Assembly (NCBI RefSeq): GCF_000283155.1 | Contig: NW_004454282.1 | Coordinates: forward strand, 380,783-444,782 | DNA from: Ceratotherium simum simum | Taxonomy: Eukaryota > Chordata > Mammalia > Perissodactyla > Rhinocerotidae | Direction: 5' to 3' | DNA length: 64,000 bases | Shown: positions 22,845-33,989 of the stretch, in pieces | Layout of the letters: each line of letters begins with the position of its first letter | Numbering within the stretch: position 1 is the stretch's first letter | Made by a program: the position numbers and the translations under genes | Notes under the pieces: generated by a model | Told to the model about the DNA's origin: nothing | The model's database searches: none | What the model saw: only the letters and a program-made list of their open reading frames with translations

Positions 22845-23585
22845 TCTACCTAAGGAAGGACAGTAGCTTTCCCTGTCCATAGTAATTGCTTCCACAACAG
22901 CCATGGGGCCCAATGAGAACCATTTCAAAGAAGTGAGATGTTTTGCTGCTTCTCAGTGGCTCCAGGTGGGCTTCATGCATGCAACTGAACCAATTCTTCT
23001 GAACAAGGAGACCAGAACCAGGAGGATGTCGGTCTGCCACTGCTCTAGCTGTCTTGCCACCAGAGAAGAGAGCCAAGATCTACTGGGGGTCACCACATGT
23101 CGCTTGAGAATGAAAGCCAGAGGTGAGATGGAGAGAGACTTTGTCCTCTTACATAGGTGGAGCCCATTCATCCAGCTATGCCTAAAGTGAGTTTACCACT
23201 TGATATTTCAGCTCTTTGAATTCATAAATTACTCTTTGACTTAAGCTGATCTGGGTTGAATTTCTATCACTTGCAGTCAATACTGATTTATTAGATCAAG
23301 GAGACAAGGGGAAAAAAATTCAGGACAAGGATGGTGGGGAAATCTAGTTTTTTTGTTTTCTCTTGAACTCATCTGATGTGTAACTTTGGTTGTATGCCTA
23401 ACAACAATTCCACTCCCTTGTAATAATCAGACTTCCAGTCGAGAATCATTTGGCATTCCCCCTACCCAGATACATATATTGGTCACTAAATCATAAAGCC
23501 AAACTCTCATTTCTTCAAAGACTCTCTCTCTTTGTAGAGCTGTGAAGGGAAGTGGAAGTAAAACCACATCCTCATGCTTAATTCC
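22845..23585. other. Gene-free interval
   Basis: Unique-looking sequence. Overlapping plus and minus open frames near 22,846-23,190 (up to 95 residues) have no recognisable domain and mirror one another, which suggests chance. Confidence 0.4.
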
Positions 23586-23589
23586 CTTT

Positions 23590-24105
23590 TATGAGATTTA
23601 CTCTGATCCCTCCTGGATGGTGTTTTCCTTTCCAGTCACACTTCCCCATCGCTTTCCCCTTTTCAGGCTCGCAGCCCCAGCTGTACCAGTCTAGGCACCT
23701 ATCCTGGAACCAAACATCTGATTTTTGTTTCCATGCTTTTTTTTTACATTATGTCTCTGTCTGGTGTACTCTTGCCATCTTTTTCAACCATATTTATTAC
23801 ACGTTGCACAATGCGCAACTCAAATATCACTCTGTTAAGTCTCGTTCAATACTATTGGGGCATAAAGAATAGCTCCCTTCTCTGTATGTACCCTATTGTA
23901 TTTTTTTTCCGTATCATTGATATAACACCTGTCCTGAGAGTGATCAACTCTCCTGGTTTTCCTAAGACTGAGGGATTCCCAGGATGCTGGGCATTCAGTG
24001 TTAAAACTAGGAAAATCCTGGGCAAATTGGGACTATTTCGTTGCCCTGCCTATTACTTTGTAATAGTTATTTCACATGTGGCTCGGTACCATGTGAGTTC
24101 CTTGA
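23590..24105 (+). mobile_element. L2 LINE fragment
   Basis: A diverged L2 3' region in sense orientation. It includes a stretch like the consensus 'ctcaaatgtcac..' at about 23,818 (CTCAAATATCACTCTGTTAA) and a 3'-end phrase at about 24,085 (GTACCATGTGAGTTCCTTGA). The 147-residue open frame at 23,733-24,176 lies over it and is not a gene. Confidence 0.5.
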
Positions 24106-24109
24106 GACA

Positions 24110-24445
24110 GTGGATAAGAGCTGGAAATTTGGAGTCAGACAGATTTCTCACCAGTCCTAAATCCATTTTGTACTAGCTGTGTGAGTGTGTGACATAACAC
24201 GTTACCTACCTTTTCTAGGTTTCAGTTTCATCAGCTGTGTAATGGGATAATATGCATTTCGTAGGGTTGTTCAGATAATTAAAAGACATAATAAATTAAA
24301 TCACTTAGTTCGTTGATGGGCACATCTATAAAATTGGGTAGCACCTAAAGACAGAAGTTTTGTGAAGATTATGTAGAGTACTGCATGCAAAGTACTTAGT
24401 ACAGTGCCTAAATCCTAGTAAGTTTCCAATAAACAGTTTTTTTTA
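24110..24445 (+). mobile_element. MIR SINE
   Basis: Sense MIR: GATAAGAGCTGGAAATTTGG, TACTAGCTGTGTGAGTGTGT, TTTCAGTTTCATCAGCTGTG and AATGGGATAATATGCATTTC. After a diverged spacer comes the MIR 3' end (GTACTTAGTACAGTGCCTAA, TCCAATAAACAG). Either one copy with an internal insertion, or two. Confidence 0.75.
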
Positions 24446-24449
24446 TTGA

Positions 24450-25650
24450 CTTGTGATTCATATTTGACTATCTCTTGCCTAAAACGTGGTAGGCACCAAA
24501 AATACAGTGAAACTCATAAAATACATGTTCATGGAGCATTAGTGATGTTACTGGGAGTTTGTGATAAGGGGAGCAAATATGTCAGTGAGAGTGATTAGAA
24601 AATATTTGAGATAGATTTTTCGCGTTTGAAACTTGAAAAAGCAGGGGTTGGCTGCAAGATTAGTACTTTTTTAGACAAGGTTTTATTTTTCTGGCTTATT
24701 TAAAGCCAGAGTCAACAATTTTTATGATTTGGAAAGAAAATATTTTCCACATATGAGCAGGGTCAATTTCAGCTCTCAACCCTTCAAGTACATATTTTTC
24801 ACTGTTAATTAAATAAAAGTGGCACGTTTCCGGGAAGGGAGTTTGGTTCCTGTGAAAATGAGGGTTAGGATAGCAGAAGCACTGCTGATTCCATAATGAC
24901 CTTGAGGTTTAAAAAAATGCATGCTAAAGTCGCCTTTGTTCTTACCACAGTAAAATATCCTCTCTACTTTTGGGCTAAAGTTTTGTGGATGAAAATATTT
25001 TGTACCTTGCACAATTTTACTAGTATAAACCTTGATAATTCATGGTGCCTATGCCTTTTAGGTTCTTCATGGAAATTTCCAATGAGGACAGGTGGTGTAA
25101 GTGTGCTTATGATGAGGTGGGTCCAATTTGGAGAAGAAAATAAAACAAAAAATCATATGACTCAAGTTCCCAAATATGTTTTATAAGGCTTGATTCTAGG
25201 CACATTGCCATCATTTTGAGTTGTACAAATTTGTATTGTCATCTATATTATGATTGCTTTTCAACTCTCAAATATAAATATGAACATTTTGTCTTTAGTG
25301 ACTCATTTGATTAGCTATTAGCTAGCTATTGATTCTAGAATCCTTGTGGATTAGCAAATTAATTGGGAGTCCAAGCTCTACTTTTACTGTATTTAATTAG
25401 GTGAAATGACATCCTCAAGGAGATAATGTTTACTTACGTCACATTTCAAATTCCTAGTAAAAATGATGGTACAAACATGGTCATCTAGAATTCTTGGAAC
25501 TGAGTAATTATAAGTAGAGGTTTGTCTTTAATCTAACAATAGTTTTTTTTAAAAATGGAAATCCATGTAAAATATATTACTTTCCCCTTTAAACAAGTGG
25601 CTAAGTATGATTTACTTCTTGATGACACAAGGCCACCATGATGAACATAG
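24450..25650. other. Gene-free interval
   Basis: AT-rich, apparently unique DNA. The 96-residue plus-strand frame at 24,896-25,186 has no recognisable motif. Confidence 0.4.
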
Positions 25651-25654
25651 GATA

Positions 25655-25895
25655 GTAGTTTAGAGTAGAGCATGGGCCTTCGATTCAGACAAACCTGGAT
25701 TTGTTCTGCCATTTACCAGCTGTGTGATCTGGAACATGTTCTTAACCCTTCTCAGGGCAGTTTTTAAAATCTGTAAAGAGAGATTGATTGTGCCTACCTA
25801 TGGAGATGCTGTGGACATTAAACGATAAGAGTTTAAGACTAGTACAATGTGCGTGGCACGTTCTAAAGCACGAAGCAAATTAGCCCTGTACTATA
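25655..25895 (+). mobile_element. MIR SINE
   Basis: A long sense MIR: AGAGCATGGGCCTTCGATTC, TGCCATTTACCAGCTGTGTG, TCTTAACCCTTCTCAGGGCA, TGTGGACATTAAACGATAAG. Confidence 0.85.
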
Positions 25896-25899
25896 ATCT

Positions 25900-27040
25900 T
25901 CGCAGTTTATACAGAATGTAGCATGTATAGATGGTTTATGTATTTGTTGAAACAATTAATGTTATACTGGACTGTGTAACAGGATCCCATCAAGTGCAGC
26001 TGAGATGTTGGTAGCTACGCTGAGTGACCACTGTCTGTGTTCTGCTAACTTGCGGGTGGTCGTATATGATTCCTTGCTTTGGTGAACTAGCCATTTCTAT
26101 TAGTTTCTTACTGTTTGTGGACTAAAAAAATAAAATATTCAAGCTGATCAAACTATATGTAATAGTTTGAATGGATTCTGAATGAGGCTTTGAAGGGGGC
26201 TTCCCCCCTTTATGTGAGAGAAGAGTAGTATGGATGTTTCACGTCCGTTTTCACCCTTCTCAGCTTCACTTTCCTCTGCTTCCTGCCTGAGGTCCTGCGA
26301 GGTAATGTGTTATCGTAGTACGGTAGAAATAGAAAATAACCTGCTTTGATAGTGTCGTGTGTAGTGGTGATATTCTTTGCAGCAGAGTTACGTTTGTGAA
26401 GACTCCTGTGTTACAGTTGTGGAATGTTGGCTATCTTACTTCTAGTTCAATCAACTTCATTCAAAATTCTGCACACTGAGTATGTGGTCTTTGCTGTATA
26501 AAGAAGTTCCTTTTTGTTTTCTTTAGCACATTTCAAGGTCTCATTTACCAGTTATTAGATTCTAACTTAAAATTCGTAGTATTTTCCCTCCATTTTCTTT
26601 TTTGAACTTAATGGTCAGAATTTGAGACACTGCAACAATTGTCGATATTGTTGAGGTGGTGGTGAGGTATGGATATGCACTGTGTAACCTGGGGTTGTTG
26701 TGAATTTATAGTTCCATTAACTCTACTCAATTCTTTTATTAATAGCAATTTACCAGTATATTGTAGTTTATTTTATGTGTTGTAACTGAAATGAGTACTT
26801 TTTTAGAACATTACTGTTATTCAAAGCAGCAGAGTCTTCTGTTCTTCTGAATTAATGAGCTTTTACAAATTTTAGTAATTTTCTTATAATGTAGCTCCTT
26901 AAGTCAGTATATTAAGGTTAACTCTTAAGATAGTATACTCTCCAAAATAGTTAATTCCATGTTTTAGGTTGGGAGTCAGTCTCCACAGATAGAAAACACT
27001 ATTTTATATGATGTAAAAGAAAGGCTGTAGGCACACTTGG
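25900..27040. other. Gene-free interval
   Basis: No gene or confident repeat recognised. Among the longer repeat-poor blocks, so a candidate location for conserved non-coding elements; conservation cannot be assessed here. Confidence 0.35.
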
Positions 27041-27044
27041 TGAT

Positions 27045-27235
27045 TCAGAATGATTTGATGATTCAAATTCTGGCTCTACCACTTGTGTATTCATAAGATT
27101 TGACCAAATTATTTAACGTCTCTCAGCTTCATTTTTCTCATCCGTATAATGGGAATATTATTGTAGAGCTGTGAAGACTAAAATGAGATGATTATATATA
27201 CACGTAGCCTGGTGCCAGACATGTAATCAGACCAT
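27045..27235 (+). mobile_element. MIR SINE
   Basis: Sense MIR: TCTGGCTCTACCACTTGTGT, CTCAGCTTCATTTTTCTCAT, CCGTATAATGGGAATATTAT and AGCTGTGAAGACTAAAATGA in the expected order. Confidence 0.85.
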
Positions 27236-27239
27236 CCGT

Positions 27240-28805
27240 AAAAATGCTGAGTTTATCATTATAATCTTATTCTTTTGGTGCATTTATTCAATGTGATACC
27301 TATGTTGTTGATGAAGTATGTGCAAGTTATAATTTGAAATGTCATTCTTTTAAAATACTGAATAAAGTGATTTATGTTTGCACTTGTGTCTTTATCCATG
27401 GGTAGACAATATGATCCGCTTTGGCTGTGTGGAAACAGGAAGGCAACATTTCCATAGTGCGTTGTTTTATGGTCAACTGTTACAGAGAGGCACTGTATCA
27501 GAACTGAGATGCGATTAGCACTATTTGAGGTTTCATTTTGCAGAAATGGTTTTGGCTATGGTCAAGAGTCTAATTTATTAAAAAGAATGAATTACTGAAT
27601 AAGTTCTCATCTGTATTCTTTCTACTTCAACTATAGCACATTTTGCCATGCTGCAAAAGGAAATGCTGACATGTGACAGAGTAGAAATATAAAATGTTTC
27701 GAGTTGCTTTCAGTCAAATGTGATGGAAATTTTTTAAAAGATTTACACAATTTTTTTTTTATTTGTGATACTGACAGTACTGGGAAATGAATTTCTGCTT
27801 GCTCTGGAGAATAGCATTCTCTTTATGGATGCTTTGAATTTCACAACTTAGCAAACATAATAGTAATGACTGGTATATTATTAATATGCATGCAATGAAA
27901 GAGTTTTACATAGTTGAAGAGAAATAAGTTAATGTTATTTTACTTCCGATGTGTTTGTATAACCTTTAAAGAATGAAGCATTGTTACTGTTTGTCTTTTT
28001 CTATTTCCTCCTTGTGTGTGGATTTACTGTGTAGTTTGTGGAATTCAAATAATATTTATATCACATCCTGTTTTGTTTATAGTTCATTATTTAACCTCAT
28101 TACTTAGATGTCTTAATTACTTTTATATGTTTCTTTCTATATTTCTAACACATACAATAAGAACTTATTTACTGTTTTCCATTGTGATTTACATTTTTTC
28201 CTCTGCTATCTAGTAAGCAAACTCACATCAGAATCTTAATGCGTTAACAGACCTCCATCCATTTCCTTATATCTTATAGAATCTAAGTTGTGAATTGTTA
28301 TGGAAATTAGCCTGACTGCAGGCTTCTAATCATTAATGCCCTGGTATTCTCTGCCATTAGATTATTCCCAAGATGCACAATGTACTACAGTTTCTAAGTT
28401 ATTCTTCTCAGCACCAGACCAAGTATTTGTGAAAGTCCCAAAGTATGCACTTTCAATGAAAAGGATGGTAGAAATCTTGCCATTTCTGCCTTCTTAGGCT
28501 TTTAGATGTTAGAAAGAACTACAGAAACATAATTACACTGATGGATTTTACCACGCCCAATTACCAGGATTACCTGGGTTGAGTAACTGAAGGGAGTAAA
28601 GGGCTATTTCTCTTGTATCTGAAAATAATATAATGAATTGTCCATCAATAGGGATTATTTGAGTTTGCTATTGATCCTAGATGTTATGTACCCTAGTTTT
28701 CATTGACTAAGAATATCCATTCTAGTGGGGCCTAGGTATACAGTCTAAGTATACAGTCTATAGTTCAGAACAGAATGTTCATATAGGGAATTTGCCCAAG
28801 ACATT
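27240..28805. other. Gene-free AT-rich interval
   Basis: No gene recognised. A short direct duplication, GTATACAGTCTA in two tandem copies, lies near 28,736-28,764. Confidence 0.4.
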
Positions 28806-28809
28806 GGTG

Positions 28810-28950
28810 TCATTGTAGTCCATAGATTGGCATTTCCTGGGAGCTTGTGAGAAATGCTGAACTTTTGCCCCCAACCTAGACCTACTGTATCAGAATCTTT
28901 ATTTTCTCAGGTGATTTGTATTCACATTAAAGATTCATAGGCATTGATTT
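28810..28950 (-). mobile_element. MER5A-like hAT-Charlie remnant
   Basis: GGCATTTCCTGGGAGCTTGT, CCTAGACCTACTGTATCAGA and TTTTCTCAGGTGATTTGTAT match MER5A in reverse orientation. It is non-autonomous and non-coding. Confidence 0.75.
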
Positions 28951-29004
28951 ACATCATATTCTTAACTAACTGAACTAACTGGTTTGCTGATACTTGGCCT
29001 AAAT

Positions 29005-29215
29005 ATCAAGCATATTTTTAACATGCTTAATTATATATTAATTATGCTATAATTAATATATTATAATTATTTATTATATCCCAATACTATAGGATTAAAG
29101 ATAGGTACAGTAGACTTTGGCCAAAACTTTCTCTCTCTCTCTCTCTCTGTATATATATATATTAGAGAGATGGCCATATTTTGTATATATATACAAAAAT
29201 TTTCAGAAATTCAGG
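29005..29215. repeat. AT-rich and (TC)n/(TA)n low-complexity tract
   Basis: Alternating AATTAT/TAATAT sequence at 29,030-29,075, then a (TC)n run (TCTCTCTCTCTCTCTCTCTG) at about 29,130-29,148 joined to a (TA)n run. A TATATATACAAAA stretch follows. Confidence 0.8.
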
Positions 29216-29499
29216 TAGAACATGGCCAACATGAACGGAATAGACAATGCTTTAGAAATCATTGGAGGGAAGATTTTTCATTTCTTGGGAACATGTTCTC
29301 GTCATGTTCTTCTTGAAGTCTTTAGTGGTGGAGTATCTCAAGCCATTCTTATTTATGTTGAAGGTCAGGAATCTCGAGTAGAGTATCTACCATCTTACCC
29401 ATCAGTGTAATTGATCAGCCTTTGGTGAGTTCCTACATAGCAGATTTTAAGGATAGACTTATGGTATATATATATGAAAAGACATGTTAAATGTGCTTT

Positions 29500-30330
29500 T
29501 AAGGAGCTCTTTGCTTGGTATCCTACAAATTACAACGTGGTAGCAGTTGCATAGAGATTATAAGGGAGAATTGAATTAAAATAAAGTGGAAACATGGACA
29601 GGATTTGCAAGATGGGTTTGGAAAGGATGCTTAAGAAAGAGGATATAGGGCCCGCCCCGTGGCTTAGCGGTTAAGTGCGCGCGCTCCACTACTGGTGGCC
29701 TGGGTTCGGATCCCGGGCGCACATCGACGCACCGCTTCTCCAGCCATGCCAAGGCCGTGTCCCACATATAGCAACTAGAAGGATGTGCAGCTATGACATA
29801 CAACTATCTACTGGGGCTTTGGGGGAAAAAAAAAGGAGGAGGATTGGCAATAGATGTTAGCTCAGAGCCGGCCTTCCTCAGCAAAAAGAGGAGGATGAGC
29901 ACGGATGTTAGCTCAGGGCTGATCTTCCTCACAAAAAAAAAAAAAAAGAAAGAGGATATAGTGTGTAAGTGGCATGTGGGCATGAGAGAAGATGGTGTGT
30001 TCAGAGAATGGCAAATAGCTGAATGTGAGTGGATATTAGGGACATGGGAGGGTGGCAGCAGGGTCTTTGCATTATACAGTTTCATAGACTAGAATGTGAA
30101 TGATGCCCCAAGAATTGTGCAGAGAACAAGCAAAGACGGTGTGATTGGTGCGTCATAGAATTGCACAAAGTAGCATCTCTAGCATATGAGGCAAGTTGGG
30201 GAATAAGAGGAAATTGGACCATATCCTTTAGGCCGTGGAAAGCCATTACAAGATTTTAAAGGGCTGGGGTGACATCAGATTGTCAAATTGGAAAGCTCCA
30301 TCTGAATCCAATGTGGAAATCTTAATTATT
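29500..30330 (-). mobile_element. L2 LINE, split by an ERE
   Basis: Reverse-orientation L2: AAGAGGATATAG joins across the ERE. Further right GTGACATCAGATTGTCAAAT, TCCTTTAGGCCGTGGAAAGC and CATTACAAGATTTTAAAGGG match the complement of the L2 3' region that reads 'cccttcagtggcttcccattgccct'. The ERE at 29,648-29,945 interrupts it. Confidence 0.75.
29648..29945 (+). mobile_element. ERE SINE, long form, with 15-bp target duplication
   Basis: CCCGCCCCGTGGCTTAGCGG head, GGTTCGGATCC B box, AACTAGAAGGATGTGCAGCT, GGGGCTTTGGGGG then the two-module tail (AGCTCAGAGC... and AGCTCAGGGC...) and poly(A). AAGAAAGAGGATATA is exactly duplicated at 29,633-29,647 and 29,946-29,960. Short open frames on both strands at 29,576-30,092 derive from it. 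Confidence 0.96.
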
Positions 30331-30339
30331 AGTTGAGAG

Positions 30340-31105
30340 TGGTATGTGGAGTGCCATCCATAACCTGTCTAAGCTTTCAGATATATGCCTGACCTATGAT
30401 TAGTTCTTATTTCCTGTTCTGGTTCATGTTAATTATGTAAGATAACAGTAAATTGGGTGCAAGAGTGCATTTGCATTTATTTATGTAAAATATTTATACT
30501 TGTTTAATGTATTTCATATTTAAATCCAATATGCATAGGGATTAATAAGTAATTTGGGGCTTAAATTAGAAAACTAAGAAAATGAGCAAACAACAAAGGT
30601 TCTGATGCATATAATGAATAAAAAAGCATCTCATATGGTAATTAAGTGCTTTTATGTTGTAGTATGAGAAGAATTGTCTCATGGCTGTAGGTTTCCACAT
30701 GGACAATTTCAACGGAGTACAAGATACTCTTTTTTATTATTATTATTTTAAAACATTTTATTTGAAATGTCAGAGGTTTACATGGCGAGGTATCTACTGC
30801 CCATCTGCTATCACCATGTTTTCTGGCTGTAGTCCATATGTCTCTCCTGTGACTGAGGTGCATTCCTTTGCTAATAACATTGCTGTCTTAGACATTATTA
30901 AAGGGAAACTAATGCTGTTTGACAACATTTCAAGTAGTAGCCATTGATACTGTAGAGGACATTTTTTCTTTTAATTCACAGGAGCAAGTTTGCTTTTCCA
31001 ACAGCAACTTGGAAGTAGAAGAGGGGGACATGTTTATGAGACTGAATATAAACTCTCTGGGGTAATTGCTACAAAATATGTTCCTCAGAAAAATCTGGAC
31101 ACTTT
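30340..31105. other. Gene-free interval
   Basis: AT-rich sequence with no recognised gene. Small frames at 30,642-30,947 and 30,990-31,256 lack recognisable domains. Confidence 0.4.
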
Positions 31106-31109
31106 AGAA

Positions 31110-31245
31110 GAAAATAAAGATTCAAAGCCCCACTCTAGAGGTACTGAATCAAAGTCTCTGGAGATGAGGTTTAGGAAACTATATTTTGAACACTCCCCAT
31201 GTGATTCTGATGTTCAGCCAGGTTTGGGAACTAGAGCATGTTCTG
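31110..31245 (-). mobile_element. MER5-like hAT-Charlie remnant
   Basis: GGTACTGAATCAAAGTCTCT, CATGTGATTCTGATGTTCAG and CCAGGTTTGGGAACTAGAGC follow the MER5 consensus in reverse orientation. Confidence 0.65.
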
Positions 31246-31409
31246 CACAACACTAATTCTTCGAGATATAAATAGAATTCCCTTTAAAAAATTCTTAGCA
31301 GAAATGAGCTTAGGAAATTCTGGATCTTAAACAGGTTTTCTTACATTAGGATTTCTCAAAATCTTTATGTGCGTTGTGAAATGCATGTTTCTGAGATTTA
31401 TTTGACTAA

Positions 31410-31780
31410 TGTCTTAGTCCGTTTGGGCTGCTATAACAGAGTACCGTAGACTGAGCGGCTTGTAAACAACGGAAATTTATCTCTTACAGTTCCGAAGGCT
31501 GGGAAGTCCAAGATCGAAGTGCCGGCAGATTCAGTGTCTGGTGAGAGCTCATTTCCTGGTTCATAGATGGCGGTCTTCTCACTGTAACCTCTTCACATGG
31601 AGGAAGGGGTGTGGGAGCTCTCTGGGGTCATTTTTATAAAGATGCTAATCCCATTTGTGAGGGCTCCACCTTCATGACCTAATCACTTCCCAGAGGACCA
31701 TTTCCATTTACCATCACATTGCGGTCAGGTTTCCACATATGAACTTTGGTGGGGACACAAACATTCATTCTATAGCAACT
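31410..31780 (-). mobile_element. MLT1-type LTR (ERVL-MaLR), nearly complete
   Basis: About 370 bp, minus strand. On the plus strand it begins GTCTTAGTCCGTTTGGGCTG and continues GGCTGGGAAGTCCAAGATCG, GGTTCATAGATGGCGG, GGGCTCCACCTTCATGACCT and AACATTCATTCTATAGCAAC, all in MaLR LTR order. An ACTAA-type short duplication flanks it. No internal retroviral sequence is attached, so it is a solo LTR. Confidence 0.9.
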
Positions 31781-31829
31781 AAGAAACAATCCCCACTCCC
31801 CCCAGCGCAAGGACTGTCTACTAAACATC

Positions 31830-32290
31830 TAATACCTGTGGCTCTCAGCCCTGGCTGATCATTAGAATCATTTGATTTAGTTGGTCTGGGTGAAGGTGGG
31901 TTCTGGGTAATGGAGTTTTTTTAAAGCTTCTCAGATGATTTTTTTTTTTTTTTTTTTGTGAGGAAGATCAGCCCTGAGCTGACATCCATGCTAATCCTCC
32001 TCTTTTTGCTGAGGAAGACCGGCCCTGAGCTAACATCTATTGCCAATCCTCCTCCTTTTTTCTCCCTAAAGCCCCAGTAGATAGTTGTATGTCATAGCTG
32101 CACATCCTTCTAGTTGCTGTATGTGGGACGCGGCCTCAGCATGGCCGGAGAAGCGCTGCTTTGGTGTGCTGCGCCTGGGATCGAACCCCGGGCCACCAGT
32201 AGCGGAGCGTGTGCCACTTAACCGCTAAGCCACGGGGCCGGCCCATTCCCAGATGATTTTATTAAGCACAGTTTAAGACCATGGATATAG
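31830..32290. mobile_element. MER5-like remnant split by an ERE
   Basis: GTGGCTCTCAGCCCTGGCTG and ATTAGAATCATTTGATTTAG lie on the left; AGATGATTTTATTAAGCACA and GTTTAAGACCATGG on the right of the ERE at 31,943-32,249. Joined in order, they look like one MER5-type element. Confidence 0.6.
31943..32249 (-). mobile_element. ERE SINE, long form, with target duplication
   Basis: Minus-strand ERE. On the plus strand it starts with a T-run and GTGAGGAAGATCAGCCCTGA, shows two tail modules, then AGCCCCAGTAGATAGTTGTA, GGCCTCAGCATGGCCGGAG and the complement of the head (CCGCTAAGCCACGGGGCCGG). CAGATGATTTT is duplicated at about 31,932 and 32,250. Confidence 0.95.
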
Positions 32291-32559
32291 TAGAATATTC
32301 TTTGAAATCTATTTTGGGAAATTTAGTCCTAGTGTGTATTCTGTATTACCCAGTTTTTCATTGTTTCAAATCTATCAGGTGGTTTTACTCAATTTATATG
32401 TCTCATGCTGTATTTTTCAGTGTAGGCTTTCAAATATCTTTTTTTTTTCCTTCTGATTATAATGGAAACTTCTTTTCAGGAAGAACTACCCCCAGTCATT
32501 GGAGACACTCTGTGAGAAAAAAAAAATATGGGTTGTCAAAGTAAATTTTAATCATAATG

Positions 32560-32800
32560 AGTAGTATTGACTGAATACTTACAATGTGATAGGCAAGTTG
32601 ATAAATACTTTTGTTATCTCATTTAAACCTATAATTGTTCTCTGTAAGCTAGGTACTATGATGACCTCTAGGTCCTAGATGAGAAAACTGAGAACGAAAG
32701 AGATTAACTTAACTCAGGTCACGCAGCTAGTAAATGGCAATACTCATGTCAGACCCCCAGTATGTCTGCCTGTGAGCTAAAGCTTTAACCAGTTTGGAAT
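32560..32800 (-). mobile_element. MIR SINE
   Basis: Reverse MIR: GACTGAATACTTACAATGTG, ATGAGAAAACTGAGAACGAA, AGGTCACGCAGCTAGTAAAT and the final AAGCTTTAACCA. Confidence 0.85.
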
Positions 32801-32804
32801 CATG

Positions 32805-33415
32805 GCTAAGGTAGAGATTTTTTTTTATGTTTGACGATCAATGTATGGTTAAAAGACCTCAGCATGTACACATTGCTTTCAGAACTATATGTTGTTACAA
32901 GGATGGTGAATATTTATAAATTGTAGGGGTTTGGGAAGGTGTTCCAAATGTTAAGAACTATTTCAAAATAGGAATATTTTCAAGCAAACTTTGATATGTC
33001 AATGTAAATATAATTTTTGTAGTTACAGTAGATTTGTATTTTGTGTATGTCAATTATGTAAGTTATGTTCATTATTCTAAATGTATTTGAATACTCAAAA
33101 TTCACTGTATAATTATATATTTCATACAAATAGGCTTCCAAATTGCTAAGCTTCTAGAAAATATTGAGTTTGATGGATTTTTGTTACTCTGGCCACAAAT
33201 TTAAATAAGGGGAAAAGAATGATTTTGACTACTGGCAATAAAACTCCGTGAAGGGGATTTATGTATGGGTCCAAATGCATGCTTATTAGTCACTCAGAAC
33301 ATGATGTTTCATTTTAAAGTACATGCCTTTGCATCTTGTTATGACATTTATGAAAAGTTTCCAGTTGCATGTCTTCCATTTCGACAGAGAAGATAAATTG
33401 AGTAATACGTAAATG
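32805..33415. other. Gene-free interval
   Basis: AT-rich DNA with no gene or confident repeat recognised. Confidence 0.4.
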
Positions 33416-33421
33416 ACAAGA

Positions 33422-33965
33422 CAAGCATGCCTCATTTTATTGTACTTCGCTTTATTGTGCTTCACAGATATTGCGTTTTTTACAACACCCTCCACCAGCA
33501 AAAAGATTACAACTCACTGAAGGCTCAGATAATTGTTAGGATTTTTTAGCAATAAAATATTTTTAATGAAAGTATGTACATTCTTTTTTTAGACATAATG
33601 CTATTCCACACTTAATAGACTACGGTATAGTGTAAACATAACTTTTTTTTTTTTATTTATTTTTTCCCCCAAAGCCCCAGTAGACAGTTGTATGTTATAG
33701 CTGCACATCCTTCCAATTGCTGTATGTGGGACCCGGCCTCAGCATGGCCAGAAAAGCGGTGCGCCTGTGCGTGCCCGGGATCCGAACCCCGGGCCGCCAG
33801 TATCAGAGCGCGCGCGCACTCAACCGCCAAGCCACGGGGCCGGCCCTAAACATAACTTTTATATGCACTGGGAAAGCAAAAAATTTGTGTAACTCACTTT
33901 CTGGTGACACTCGCTTTATTGCAGTGGTCTGGAACCAAACTCACAATATCTCTGAGGTGTGCCTG
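33422..33965 (+). mobile_element. Internally deleted Tigger1-type DNA transposon, split by an ERE
   Basis: Both ends are present. The left end is CAAGCATGCCTCATTTTATT and the right end is ATCTCTGAGGTGTGCCTG, an inverted-repeat pair, with TA just outside the right end. The 5' terminal region is joined directly to the transposase 3' end and 3' UTR (CCTCCACCAGCAAAAAGATT), so about 2 kb of coding sequence is missing. Such internal deletions are the standard non-autonomous Tigger form. The ERE at 33,647-33,846 lies in the 3' part. Confidence 0.88.
33647..33846 (-). mobile_element. ERE SINE, short form, with 14-bp target duplication
   Basis: Minus-strand short ERE of about 200 bp: T-rich tail, CCCCAGTAGACAGTTGTATG, GGCCTCAGCATGGCCAG, the B-box complement GGATCCGAACCC and the head complement AGCCACGGGGCCGGCCC. 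TAAACATAACTTTT is exactly duplicated at 33,633-33,646 and 33,847-33,860. It inserted into the Tigger element. Confidence 0.95.
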
Positions 33966-33989
33966 TACAGGGTCTTTTTAAGCAAGTAT

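Noticed and set aside
29222..29410. 62-residue plus-strand frame with an Ala/Val/Leu-rich look and a start codon in fair context
   Set aside because: No known family, no nearby promoter or polyadenylation signal. It lies between low-complexity DNA and an L2, and its length is within chance expectation.
33286..33501. 71-residue minus-strand frame at the left end of the Tigger element
   Set aside because: It is antisense to the transposon and spans its boundary, so it is a chance frame.
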